From positions 1 through 30,213 of the forward strand of contig CAKSWQ010000026.1 in the NCBI GenBank assembly GCA_934512105.1: DNA of 30,213 nt. The letters are read 5' to 3'. This document shows, one piece after another, positions 1 to 7,031 of the stretch; within the stretch, counting starts at the first letter, position 1, and each line of letters opens with the position of its first letter. The notes under the pieces are model-generated. The model was not told where the DNA came from. It saw only the letters and a program-made list of their open reading frames with translations, and searched no databases. The translations under genes were made by a program, and so were the position numbers. The stretch is from an uncultured Faecalibacterium sp. GTDB lineage: Bacteria; Bacillota; Clostridia; Oscillospirales; Ruminococcaceae.

Positions 1-35
1 ATTTACCTAAAATTTGTGAGGTATCGAACACGACC

Positions 36-63
36 ATTATAATCAAACCGTTGGATAAGTCAA
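36..63 (-). promoter_or_regulatory. Promoter for a gene to the left of the window
   Basis: On the minus strand there is a -35 box TTGACT (58-63), a 16-base spacer and a perfect -10 box TATAAT (36-41). It points out of the left edge, so the gene it serves lies outside the window. Only its start region, about 30 bases of leader, is inside. Confidence 0.65.
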
Positions 64-163
64 TGGTTTTAGTTAAAAATTTTTATCTTTTACAGTTTTG
101 TCACAGTTTGCTTCCTTATTATATAGGGGTCTCCCGCAGGGCGCAAAAAGGCCGCTGCACGGT

Positions 164-221
164 AACCCTCTCAGTCAAAGCCTGACGGCTTTGCCAGCTC
201 CCCCGAAAGGGGGAGCTTTTT
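164..221 (+). repeat. Dispersed intergenic repeat, copy A
   Basis: This copy starts with AACCCTCTCAG, has an internal small hairpin (AGCCTGACGGCT) and ends with a CCAGCTCCCCC...GGGGGAGCTTT hairpin. Copy B at 245-291 is the same element in reverse orientation with different internal bases. No coding potential is seen. From memory this kind of CCTCTCAG...CCAGCTCCC element is common between genes in Faecalibacterium and relatives, but that needs a search. Confidence 0.6.
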
Positions 222-244
222 AGCATCTACCGGTCAGCAGCAAT

Positions 245-291
245 AAAGCTCTCCCTCTCGGGAGAGCTGGCGCGCAGCGCCTGAGAGGGTT
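245..291 (-). repeat. Dispersed intergenic repeat, copy B (inverted)
   Basis: Read on the minus strand this copy begins AACCCTCTCAGGCG and ends with CCAGCTCTCCC...GAGAGCTTT. It matches copy A at both ends, while the middle differs (GCGCTGCGCGC hairpin in place of AGCCTGACGGCT). The two copies face each other and are separated by 23 bases. Confidence 0.6.
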
Positions 292-299
292 CATTCTCG

Positions 300-340
300 T
301 AAAAACAAAACACCGAAGCATCCGCAGACGCTCCGGTGTT
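300..340 (-). terminator. Rho-independent terminator of the murE end of the dcw cluster
   Basis: On the minus strand a 14-bp stem (309-322 with 327-340) closes a UGCG tetraloop flanked by C and G, and is followed by TTTTGTTTTT. Two of the pairs are G-U, which is what an RNA hairpin allows. It starts about 27 bases after the murE stop codon and ends the cluster. Confidence 0.85.
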
Positions 341-366
341 CCAGATTTCAACTATTCTTTTTTTGC

Positions 367-1845
367 TTATTCCAGCCCGATCTGCTGGGCGTATTCCTCC
401 AGCAGCTCCCGCTCAAGGAAGGGGGTCTTGACGCCCTCGCGGTCGCGGTAGGTCTCGTGTCCCTTGCCGATGACGGCGATCAGATCGCCCTCCTGTGCGT
501 GATCCACTGCGTAGTGCAGCGCGTCCAGACGGTCGGGGATCTCCACGAACTTTGCGTCCGGGTTGCCCTTGTTCATGCCCTCGCGGATGTCCGCAATGAT
601 GTCCTCCACCTTTTCAAAGCGGTTGTTGTCCTCGGTGAGGATGGAGAAATCGGCCATCTTGGCGCAGATCTCGCCCATGCCGTAGCGGCGCAGCTTGGAG
701 CGGTTGCCGCCGCAGCCGAACACCACCACCAGACGGTGGGGCTTGTAGGCACGCAGGGTGGTGAGCAGGCTCTCGGTGGATACCTCGTTGTGGGCGTAGT
801 CCAGCAGGATGGTGAACTTTTTGCTGATGGGCACCAGCTCCACACGTCCCTTCACCACGCACTTACCCAGACCATCGTGGATGGCGGCATCCGGCAGACC
901 CAGCACCTTGCCCACGGCCAGCGCGGCCAGCGCGTTGTACACGCTGAACTCGCCGGGCATATTCACCTTGACATCCATCTCGTCCTTGCCGGTAACGTGG
1001 AAGGCAACGCCCAGAAAATCGTGGGTGCGCAGCAGCTCGTAGCCGGTCTCGCGGTAGTCGGCGGCTTCGCTGCGGCCATAGGTCACCAGCTTGCAGGTGT
1101 GGCCTTCCAGCAGGGCGGCGGTGTTCTCGTCGTCGATGTTCACCACGCCCACATCGCAGCGCTTGAACAGCTGTCCCTTCCAGCTGCGGTACTCCTCAAA
1201 GGTCTTGTGCTCGCCGGGGCCGATGTGATCCGGCGAAAGGTTGGTGAACACGCCCACATCGTAGTGCACGCCTGCCACGCGGTCCATCATCAGACCCTGA
1301 CTGGACACCTCCATCAGCGCGGTGTCGCAGCCGGCATCCAGAAACTCCCGGAAGGTCTTTTGCAGTTCGTAGCTTTCCGGGGTGGTGTTGGCGGTGTCCT
1401 TGTGGCGTCCCATATAGTAGATGCCGTTGGTGCCGATCATGCCCACCTTGCGGCCTGCGGCTTCCAGCACGCTTTTGATCATGTGGGTGGTGGTGGTCTT
1501 GCCCTTGGTACCGGTGACGCCGATCATGGTCATCTGCCGGGCAGGGTTTCCGAAGAGGTTAGCGCTCATCAGCGCCATGGCATAGCGGCTGCTCTCCACC
1601 TTGACCACGGTCACCCCGGGCAGGGCAGAAAGGTCGATATCATGCTGGATGACCAGCGCGCTGACCCCCTTGGCGGCGCAGTCGGCGGCAAACGCGTGGC
1701 TGTCCCGCTGGGTGCCCACGATGCACACGAACAAAAGCCCCGGGGCAGCCTTGCGGCTGTCGTAGATGATATCTGCGATCTCAGTATCCAGACTGCCCTG
1801 CACAAGGGTAAAGGGCACGCCTTCCATCAGTTGTTCCAGCTTCAT
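367..1845 (-). CDS. murE: UDP-N-acetylmuramyl-tripeptide synthetase MurE
   Basis: This cytoplasmic Mur ligase adds the third amino acid of the peptidoglycan stem peptide to UDP-MurNAc-L-Ala-D-Glu using ATP. The 492-residue length is normal for the family. Visible motifs are the P-loop GTKGKTTTT (112-120), TTPE (154-157), the lysine expected to be carbamylated in SWKGQ (223) and KGHE (461-464). The amino-acid selecting loop reads DNNR (406-409) where meso-diaminopimelate enzymes have DNPR. The arginine is kept, so diaminopimelate is the likelier substrate, but this is inference. The start has GGAGGAG five bases before ATG. It is the last gene of the cluster, 23 bases after ftsQ, which is not its usual place between the PBP gene and murF. 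Confidence 0.95.
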   Translation of the reverse strand: MKLEQLMEGVPFTLVQGSLDTEIADIIYDSRKAAPGLLFVCIVGTQRDSHAFAADCAAKGVSALVIQHDIDLSALPGVTVVKVESSRYAMALMSANLFGNPARQMTMIGVTGTKGKTTTTHMIKSVLEAAGRKVGMIGTNGIYYMGRHKDTANTTPESYELQKTFREFLDAGCDTALMEVSSQGLMMDRVAGVHYDVGVFTNLSPDHIGPGEHKTFEEYRSWKGQLFKRCDVGVVNIDDENTAALLEGHTCKLVTYGRSEAADYRETGYELLRTHDFLGVAFHVTGKDEMDVKVNMPGEFSVYNALAALAVGKVLGLPDAAIHDGLGKCVVKGRVELVPISKKFTILLDYAHNEVSTESLLTTLRAYKPHRLVVVFGCGGNRSKLRRYGMGEICAKMADFSILTEDNNRFEKVEDIIADIREGMNKGNPDAKFVEIPDRLDALHYAVDHAQEGDLIAVIGKGHETYRDREGVKTPFLERELLEEYAQQIGLE

Positions 1846-1868
1846 ACAGTCTCCTCCATAGAGCTTCT

Positions 1869-3449
1869 TTACATGGGGTTTTCTTCTACGTTGGCCGTCA
1901 TACGGTCAGGGTGGGTCAGGGGCAGCTGCCCGGTGTCCGTTTCAGCCGCCGGTTCAGTGGTATCGGCAGTATCCGTGCTTTCTGCACTGTCGGTGCTGTC
2001 GGCGGTATCTTCTGCCGGGGCGGGTTCCTCGGTCTTGGACGGCACCACATAGCCGGAGGGCAGGGTGGGCTCGCCCTGTGCAAAATAGATCTTGCGGGTG
2101 TTGCTGGCGCTGGTATGGCTGAAGTCCAGCCGCCCGGTGTCGGTGGGGCCGCAGCCCTTGCCGTCGGCGTTGGTCAGCACATAGCGGGCGCGGTCCAGCT
2201 TGTATTCCAGATCGTTCAGCGTACCCAGCAGCACACTGATGCGGTCCTGATACAAAAAGGCGATCTGTTCGGTATCTGCCACTTCCAGCCGTGTCACGTC
2301 CTGCGACAGTCCGTATTCTTCCAGCTTGCCCACCAGAGTGCGCAACGCTTCCATGCGGTCGGTCTCGGTACTCACTGTGCTTTCGCTTTCGGCGGCTTCC
2401 GACCCGGAGGCGCTTGCGGCGTCCGCGTCTTCCACGAACCAGAAGCCCTGTCCTGGGGTGGTGTCCTGCAGCTTGCCGCCGTACAGGGTGCAAAGCCCCT
2501 CGGGCTGAGTGCTTTCCTCGGACAGGATCTTCCATTTATCCGAGACCACAAGCCACTTGCTGCCGTTTTGCACCGCGTAGACGGGCACGGCTTCGGTCAC
2601 CTGCACTACCACGGTGTTGGGGTAGTCCCGGATCACCTTGATGGAGCCCAGCAGCGGGAAATTCTGCTCCAGCACAGCGGCCTTTTCGCCGGGCTCAAAG
2701 CTGAAGATGTTCTCTTCCAGCTGCACGCCCATCCGCTGCAAGATGCTGTCTGCGGAATAGCCCGCGATCTCGGTCACCTGCTTGCCGTCCGGGGTCTGCA
2801 CCTGAATGGAATTGATGCGGAACAGCATGGTCATGGTCAGGTAGATGCCCGCGCCAATGACGCACAGCAGCATGGCAAAGGCGGTCAGGCGGCGCAGCAT
2901 CCGGCGGCGGCGCAGCGTAGCGCGGGTCACCTTGCGCTTTTTGCGCATTTCCCGCCGGGCAGGGCTTTGCTGCGGGGCGCTCTGCGCCGGGCGCAGGCGC
3001 TGGCCGCTGCCTGCCGGATGCTGCCGGTTTGTATTCTGGTAATTCTGGTTTTTCCGGCTGCTCTGCCCGCTGCGGGCATTGTTTGCCGGGCGGCGCTGCT
3101 TGCCGCCGGACTTTGCGTTTTGGGGTCTGCTGCCCGCCGGGCGGTTGCCGGAGGGGTACGGGGTGGTATTGCTTCCCTGCCCCTGCACCGGGCGGCGGGT
3201 CCGGGATTGAGATTGGGGCTGGGTGGGAAACTGGATGCTGTTATCTGCCCGGGAGGTGCGCACGCTGCCGTTGGCGCTGCGGGAGGGCGGGCGGCTGAGC
3301 GGCTCGCCGTTGTAGCCGTAGCGGCTGCTGCCGGTGCTCCGGGGCGTATGATCCTGCGAAGGCGCAGAGGTGCGCACCACATCCCGGTTTACATCGTATG
3401 GTCTCGTGTTCCGGGGTCTGCCGTTGCGGTCACGGTTCTGCTGCATCAT
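1869..3449 (-). CDS. ftsQ: Divisome protein FtsQ/DivIB with very long disordered tails
   Basis: This single-pass membrane protein is probably the DivIB/FtsQ part of the FtsQ-FtsL-FtsB type complex that controls septal wall synthesis. Numbered from a GTG at 3455, it has a basic Arg/Gln/Asn/Ser-rich tail of about 187 residues, one membrane segment (190-213) and a POTRA-like domain (about 213-286, RINSIQV to VVQVTEAVPVYAV). A beta domain follows, interrupted by an Ala/Ser/Glu-rich insert, and then an acidic Thr/Asp/Glu/Ala-rich tail. I prefer the ATG at 3449 (or 3446), because the GTG at 3455 overlaps the ribosome binding site AGAAGG. About 526 residues is roughly twice the usual size. It lies between murG and murE. 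Confidence 0.85.
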   Translation of the reverse strand: MMQQNRDRNGRPRNTRPYDVNRDVVRTSAPSQDHTPRSTGSSRYGYNGEPLSRPPSRSANGSVRTSRADNSIQFPTQPQSQSRTRRPVQGQGSNTTPYPSGNRPAGSRPQNAKSGGKQRRPANNARSGQSSRKNQNYQNTNRQHPAGSGQRLRPAQSAPQQSPARREMRKKRKVTRATLRRRRMLRRLTAFAMLLCVIGAGIYLTMTMLFRINSIQVQTPDGKQVTEIAGYSADSILQRMGVQLEENIFSFEPGEKAAVLEQNFPLLGSIKVIRDYPNTVVVQVTEAVPVYAVQNGSKWLVVSDKWKILSEESTQPEGLCTLYGGKLQDTTPGQGFWFVEDADAASASGSEAAESESTVSTETDRMEALRTLVGKLEEYGLSQDVTRLEVADTEQIAFLYQDRISVLLGTLNDLEYKLDRARYVLTNADGKGCGPTDTGRLDFSHTSASNTRKIYFAQGEPTLPSGYVVPSKTEEPAPAEDTADSTDSAESTDTADTTEPAAETDTGQLPLTHPDRMTANVEENPM

Positions 3450-3483
3450 TCGCACCTTCTTTCCTGTTTATTCCGGGGCTGCA

Positions 3484-4611
3484 TCACGCAGTCTTTACCA
3501 GCTTGAGCAAAGCCGCAGTGATGCGGTCCAGACTGTCGTCCACCGACAGGCTGCGGGCATTCCTGCCCATCTCAGCCAGCTTGCCGGGCTGTGCCAGCAT
3601 TTCGGCCACCGTCTGCACCAGCTTTTCGCCGGTCAGGTCTTTTTCCTCAATGACCACAGCCGCCCCGGCCTTTTGCAGCTCCATGGCGTTGTAGTACTGG
3701 TGGTTCTCCGCCACATTGGGGCTGGGGATCAGCACAGCGGCACGTCCCACGGCTTCCAGCTCGGCCAGCGTCAGCGCACCGGCACGGCTGATGACGAGGT
3801 CTGCCGCTGCCAGCAGCTCCGGCATATTGTTGATGTATTCCTTTACCACAAGGCTGTCGCCGGGGGCAAAGCCCTTCTGCTTTTGCAGCTGCTCAAACAG
3901 CTGCACACCGTACTGTCCGGTGGCGTGCAGGTGCAGCACCGGCTTGTGCTCGTGCTGCTCCCAAGCGCACAGGTCTGCCACCACCTCGTTGACCCGGCGT
4001 GCACCCAAGCTGCCGCCGAAGGACAGGATGACGGTGCGGTCGCCTGCACCCAGCTGTGCGCGGATGGCCTCACGGTTGGCGGCCTGTACAAACACTTCCG
4101 GCCGCACGGGGTTGCCCACCACAAGGGTCTTGTCCGGTGCGCCCAGCTTTTCCACAGCGGCGGGCACAGCGGCAAACACGATATCCACATCCGGGGCCAG
4201 CAGCTTGTTGGTCACACCGGGGAAGGCGTTCTGCTCGTGCAGGGCGGTGTGGATGCCCATTTTGGCGGCGCAGCGCACCACCGGGCCGGACACATAGCCG
4301 CCGCAGCCGATGACGAGATCCGGCTTTACCTCTTTCATCATGGCCTTGGCCTTGGGGCCGGAGAGCGCCAGATTCCACAGGGTAACGATGTTGCGCTTGA
4401 TGTTGTGCAGGCTGAGCTTGCGCTGGAAGCCGGTGATCTCGATATGGTGGAAGGGGTAGCCCGCCTGTGTGACCAGACGGTACTCCATGCCCTCCTTACG
4501 GCCTGCAAAATGGATCTCGGTGGTAGGGTCGGCCTTTTTCAAAGCACCGGCAATGGCCAGTGCAGGGTTGATATGTCCGGCAGTGCCGCCGGCTGCGATA
4601 AGAACACGCAT
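3484..4611 (-). CDS. murG: MurG: undecaprenyl-PP-MurNAc-pentapeptide GlcNAc transferase
   Basis: MurG works on the inner face of the membrane and converts lipid I to lipid II with UDP-GlcNAc. The 375-residue GT28 protein shows GGTAGH (8-13), GCGGYVSGP (102-110), HEQN (125-128), GNPVR (166-170), the second glycine loop GGSLGA (199-204), and SRAGALTLAE (275-284) with ENHQ nearby for UDP-GlcNAc binding. The start ATG is preceded by AAGGAGG at seven bases. It follows ftsW and precedes ftsQ, as expected for a dcw cluster. Confidence 0.96.
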   Translation of the reverse strand: MRVLIAAGGTAGHINPALAIAGALKKADPTTEIHFAGRKEGMEYRLVTQAGYPFHHIEITGFQRKLSLHNIKRNIVTLWNLALSGPKAKAMMKEVKPDLVIGCGGYVSGPVVRCAAKMGIHTALHEQNAFPGVTNKLLAPDVDIVFAAVPAAVEKLGAPDKTLVVGNPVRPEVFVQAANREAIRAQLGAGDRTVILSFGGSLGARRVNEVVADLCAWEQHEHKPVLHLHATGQYGVQLFEQLQKQKGFAPGDSLVVKEYINNMPELLAAADLVISRAGALTLAELEAVGRAAVLIPSPNVAENHQYYNAMELQKAGAAVVIEEKDLTGEKLVQTVAEMLAQPGKLAEMGRNARSLSVDDSLDRITAALLKLVKTA

Positions 4612-4630
4612 GATGATTCCTCCTTATAAA

Positions 4631-4651
4631 CGCCCGGCCTGCGGCCGGGCG
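4631..4651 (-). other. GC-only hairpin just before the murG ribosome binding site
   Basis: A perfect 9-bp stem of only G and C (CGCCCGGCC with GGCCGGGCG) with a three-base loop lies between ftsW and murG. It ends six bases before the AAGGAGG of murG. There is no good T-run after it in the sense direction (only TTTATAA), so I read it as an mRNA structure, not a clear terminator. Confidence 0.5.
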
Positions 4652-4665
4652 GGCTTGCGGTTTTT

Positions 4666-5979
4666 TTACTGTTCTGTGCGGGCTGCGCGGGCAGAAGCCA
4701 GATCAATGGTCTTGCGGGCAAGCTCTGCCTCGCGCTCGGCGCGGGCAGCTTCCCGCTGGGCACGCATCTGCTCCCGCTGCTGCGCTGCCCGCTCGCCGTT
4801 GCGGCCGATGTTCACCATTACGCCCATCTCTGCCAACAGCAGGATCAGGCTGGTGCCGCCGGAGGAGAAGAAGGGCAGGCTGATGCCGGTGTTGGGCAGG
4901 GTGTTGGTGACCACGGCGATGTTGCAGAACACCTGCCACGCGATCTGCGCCATGATACCGATGCCCACCATGGTGCAGTACAGGTTCTCGGCCTTATAGG
5001 CAATGAGCAGCCCCTGCACGATAAACAGCACGAACAGCACGATGATGAGCACTGCGCCGATGAAGCCCAGTTCCTCGCACACCACGCTGAAAATGAAGTC
5101 GTTGGTGCTTTCCGGCAGCCAGAGCTGCTTCTCCACGCTGTTGCCCAGCCCCAGCCCCTTCAGCCCGCCGGAGCCGATGGCGTAAAGGCTCTGCACGGTC
5201 TGGTCGGTCATCTTGCTCAGATCCTGCGTCCAGCCGTCCAGACGCTTTTGCAGGTAGGGGATGGAGTCCACATGGGAGAGCAGGGTCTCCAGCAGGGCGC
5301 CCGCCGTGATGGCGCCCGCCCATGTCAGCACACCGCCGCTGCCGGACAGCAGCAGGATGGTACCCACCACCGCCACCGTCAGCACAATGCCGGACATGTG
5401 CGGCTCCAGCGCCAGCAGGATGACTACCGGCACAAGGGGCAGCACCGGCACCACCAGCTGCTTCCACACCCGCACCCGCAGCCACTCCCCGGGGGTAAGC
5501 AGGATGCGGCGCTCCGGGTCCAGCCGCTCCACCTGCGGCGCTTTTGCCGCAAGGTGGGAGCTGAACAGGATCATCTCAAACTTTGCCACCTCCGAGGATT
5601 GCAGCGTCAGCCCGCCGAAGCGGATCCAGCGGCGGCAGCCGTTCAGCGGTGCCATGGTCAGGGTGACAGCCAGCATGGCCAGCACGATGATGTACCCCGG
5701 CACCACCATCTTGCGCAGGAAACGGTGGTCCATATAGCTCATCAGGAACATACAGCCCAGCCCGAGCATCATGCACAATGCCTGCTGCTTGATGTAGTGG
5801 AAGCTGTCGCCCATGCGCAGGTAGCCGGTGGTGTAGCTGGCGCTGAACAGCATCACCAGTCCAAAGACCATAATAACGGCCAGCGTTGCCAGCCAGTCGA
5901 TCAGCAGCCGGGACCACGGACCCGGGTCTCGCTGGAACACCGACACCGGCGCTCTGTGTTTTTTGCGGATAGTCGCCAT
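4666..5979 (-). CDS. ftsW: FtsW, SEDS-family septal peptidoglycan polymerase
   Basis: This polytopic SEDS glycosyltransferase polymerises lipid II at the division septum together with its class B PBP partner, here probably the PASTA PBP of the same cluster. A short basic cytoplasmic N-terminus precedes about ten hydrophobic segments. Family hallmarks are visible: PESTNDFIFSVVCEELGF in the extracellular loop and GISLPFFSSGGTS near the end. A basic, Ala/Arg/Glu-rich C-terminal tail of about 60 residues follows. I chose the ATG at 5979 (MATIRKKH), preceded by GGGAAGGGAG, over an upstream start in the same frame. That gives 437 residues. Its partners murG and the MraY-like gene flank it within 30-60 bases. 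Confidence 0.95.
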   Translation of the reverse strand: MATIRKKHRAPVSVFQRDPGPWSRLLIDWLATLAVIMVFGLVMLFSASYTTGYLRMGDSFHYIKQQALCMMLGLGCMFLMSYMDHRFLRKMVVPGYIIVLAMLAVTLTMAPLNGCRRWIRFGGLTLQSSEVAKFEMILFSSHLAAKAPQVERLDPERRILLTPGEWLRVRVWKQLVVPVLPLVPVVILLALEPHMSGIVLTVAVVGTILLLSGSGGVLTWAGAITAGALLETLLSHVDSIPYLQKRLDGWTQDLSKMTDQTVQSLYAIGSGGLKGLGLGNSVEKQLWLPESTNDFIFSVVCEELGFIGAVLIIVLFVLFIVQGLLIAYKAENLYCTMVGIGIMAQIAWQVFCNIAVVTNTLPNTGISLPFFSSGGTSLILLLAEMGVMVNIGRNGERAAQQREQMRAQREAARAEREAELARKTIDLASARAARTEQ

Positions 5980-6007
5980 CTGCGCTCCCTTCCCTCTCTG
6001 TGCCCGG

Positions 6008-7003
6008 TCAGCACCAGCGCAGCAGCGCAAGCGCCAGCACATAGCCGACAGCGCTCAGCGCAAAGCTGCACAGGAACACTGTCTCCGGACTCATTTTATG
6101 CTTTTTTACCCAGCAGCGCAAGGACTTTCCGGTGCGTTTTGCACACAGCAGCTGCGCTGCTAAAAGACCGCCCGCCGCCCAGAAGGGCAGCGCCAGCGGC
6201 ACGGTCAGGCTGGTCATATCCAGGCTGAGCGGGATGCAGCCGATGGCTCCCGCCGCCAGCAGACCGCCGCAGCAGCCCGCTCCCAGCTTTGCCGGGGGAA
6301 ATGCCCACAGCAGCAGTGCCACCAGCGCCCCGGCCAGCGCTGCGGGCAGCACTGCCAGCCCGGAAACGCCCAGACCGGTCTCCACCATCATCAGCGCCAG
6401 CATGGCCACAAAGGCCGCACCGCACACGGTGCCCTCGTCCCGTTCGGCTACGCGGGCACACTCGGCCAGTGTTACCATGAGCACCGCCCACAAAAAGGGC
6501 ACGGCGCTGCCCAGCAGCACATACCCCGCCCCGGGCACGCCAAGCCCACGGGGCAGACAGCCCGCTGCCCGCAGCAGCAAAAGGACGAACGCTGCGGCCA
6601 GTGCTTCCAGCAAAAGCCGGACGTCCCGCCGCAGCCCCAGCGCCGCCGGGCTGCGCATCCGGGCAAGGTCCTCTGCAAGACCCACTGCTCCAAAGGCAAG
6701 GCTCCCGGCCAGTGCCGTGAGCAGCCGCGTCATCAGCCGACCCTCGCTGCCCAGCAGCTCCGGCTGGCCTGCGCAGGCGGCAAGCCAGCCCACGCCCACC
6801 GCAGCCACCGTGCCCGCCGCCGCACACAGCCCGCCCCACAGCGGGGCGCGCAGAGGTGCCGGACGGGGCTGCTCAGACTGTACCGGCTGCTGTTTTTGTT
6901 CGCGGCGTTCCAGCACCCGCCGCAGCGGCACAAACAGGCTGCACAGAGCTGCCGTAAGGGCAAAGCCCATCACTACCGCCGCCGCCAAGGCGAAACGATC
7001 CAT
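6008..7003 (-). CDS. MraY-like membrane protein lacking MraY catalytic residues
   Basis: This 331-residue Ala/Leu-rich polytopic membrane protein sits exactly where mraY belongs, between murF and ftsW. It keeps the order of MraY landmarks in eroded form. APLWGG (53-58) stands where TPTMGG is normal. EDLAR followed by LGLRR (111-126) stands for DDYxK followed by NLGL. ECARVAERDEG (181-191) stands for NLTDGLDG. PPAKLGAGCCGG (236-247) stands for PAKVFMGDTGS. KKHKMSPE (300-307) stands for the HHHFE loop. The key aspartates are thus Glu, Glu and Cys, and the His cluster is one His. It is intact and in operon (28 bases from each neighbour), with GGAG ten bases before ATG. I infer a pseudoenzyme or a strongly altered transferase; a true mraY should be elsewhere. 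Confidence 0.7.
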   Translation of the reverse strand: MDRFALAAAVVMGFALTAALCSLFVPLRRVLERREQKQQPVQSEQPRPAPLRAPLWGGLCAAAGTVAAVGVGWLAACAGQPELLGSEGRLMTRLLTALAGSLAFGAVGLAEDLARMRSPAALGLRRDVRLLLEALAAAFVLLLLRAAGCLPRGLGVPGAGYVLLGSAVPFLWAVLMVTLAECARVAERDEGTVCGAAFVAMLALMMVETGLGVSGLAVLPAALAGALVALLLWAFPPAKLGAGCCGGLLAAGAIGCIPLSLDMTSLTVPLALPFWAAGGLLAAQLLCAKRTGKSLRCWVKKHKMSPETVFLCSFALSAVGYVLALALLRWC

Positions 7004-7031
7004 AGATCAGACACTCCATTTCGCCAAATAG

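Noticed and set aside
98..125. Plus-strand promoter-like pair TTGTCA-16-TATATA
   Set aside because: It would only transcribe the repeat pair toward the 3' end of murE. The region is AT-rich, so a chance match is likely.
164..291. The facing repeats as a short CRISPR array
   Set aside because: There are only two inverted, imperfect copies, with no direct repeats of constant spacing and no cas genes.
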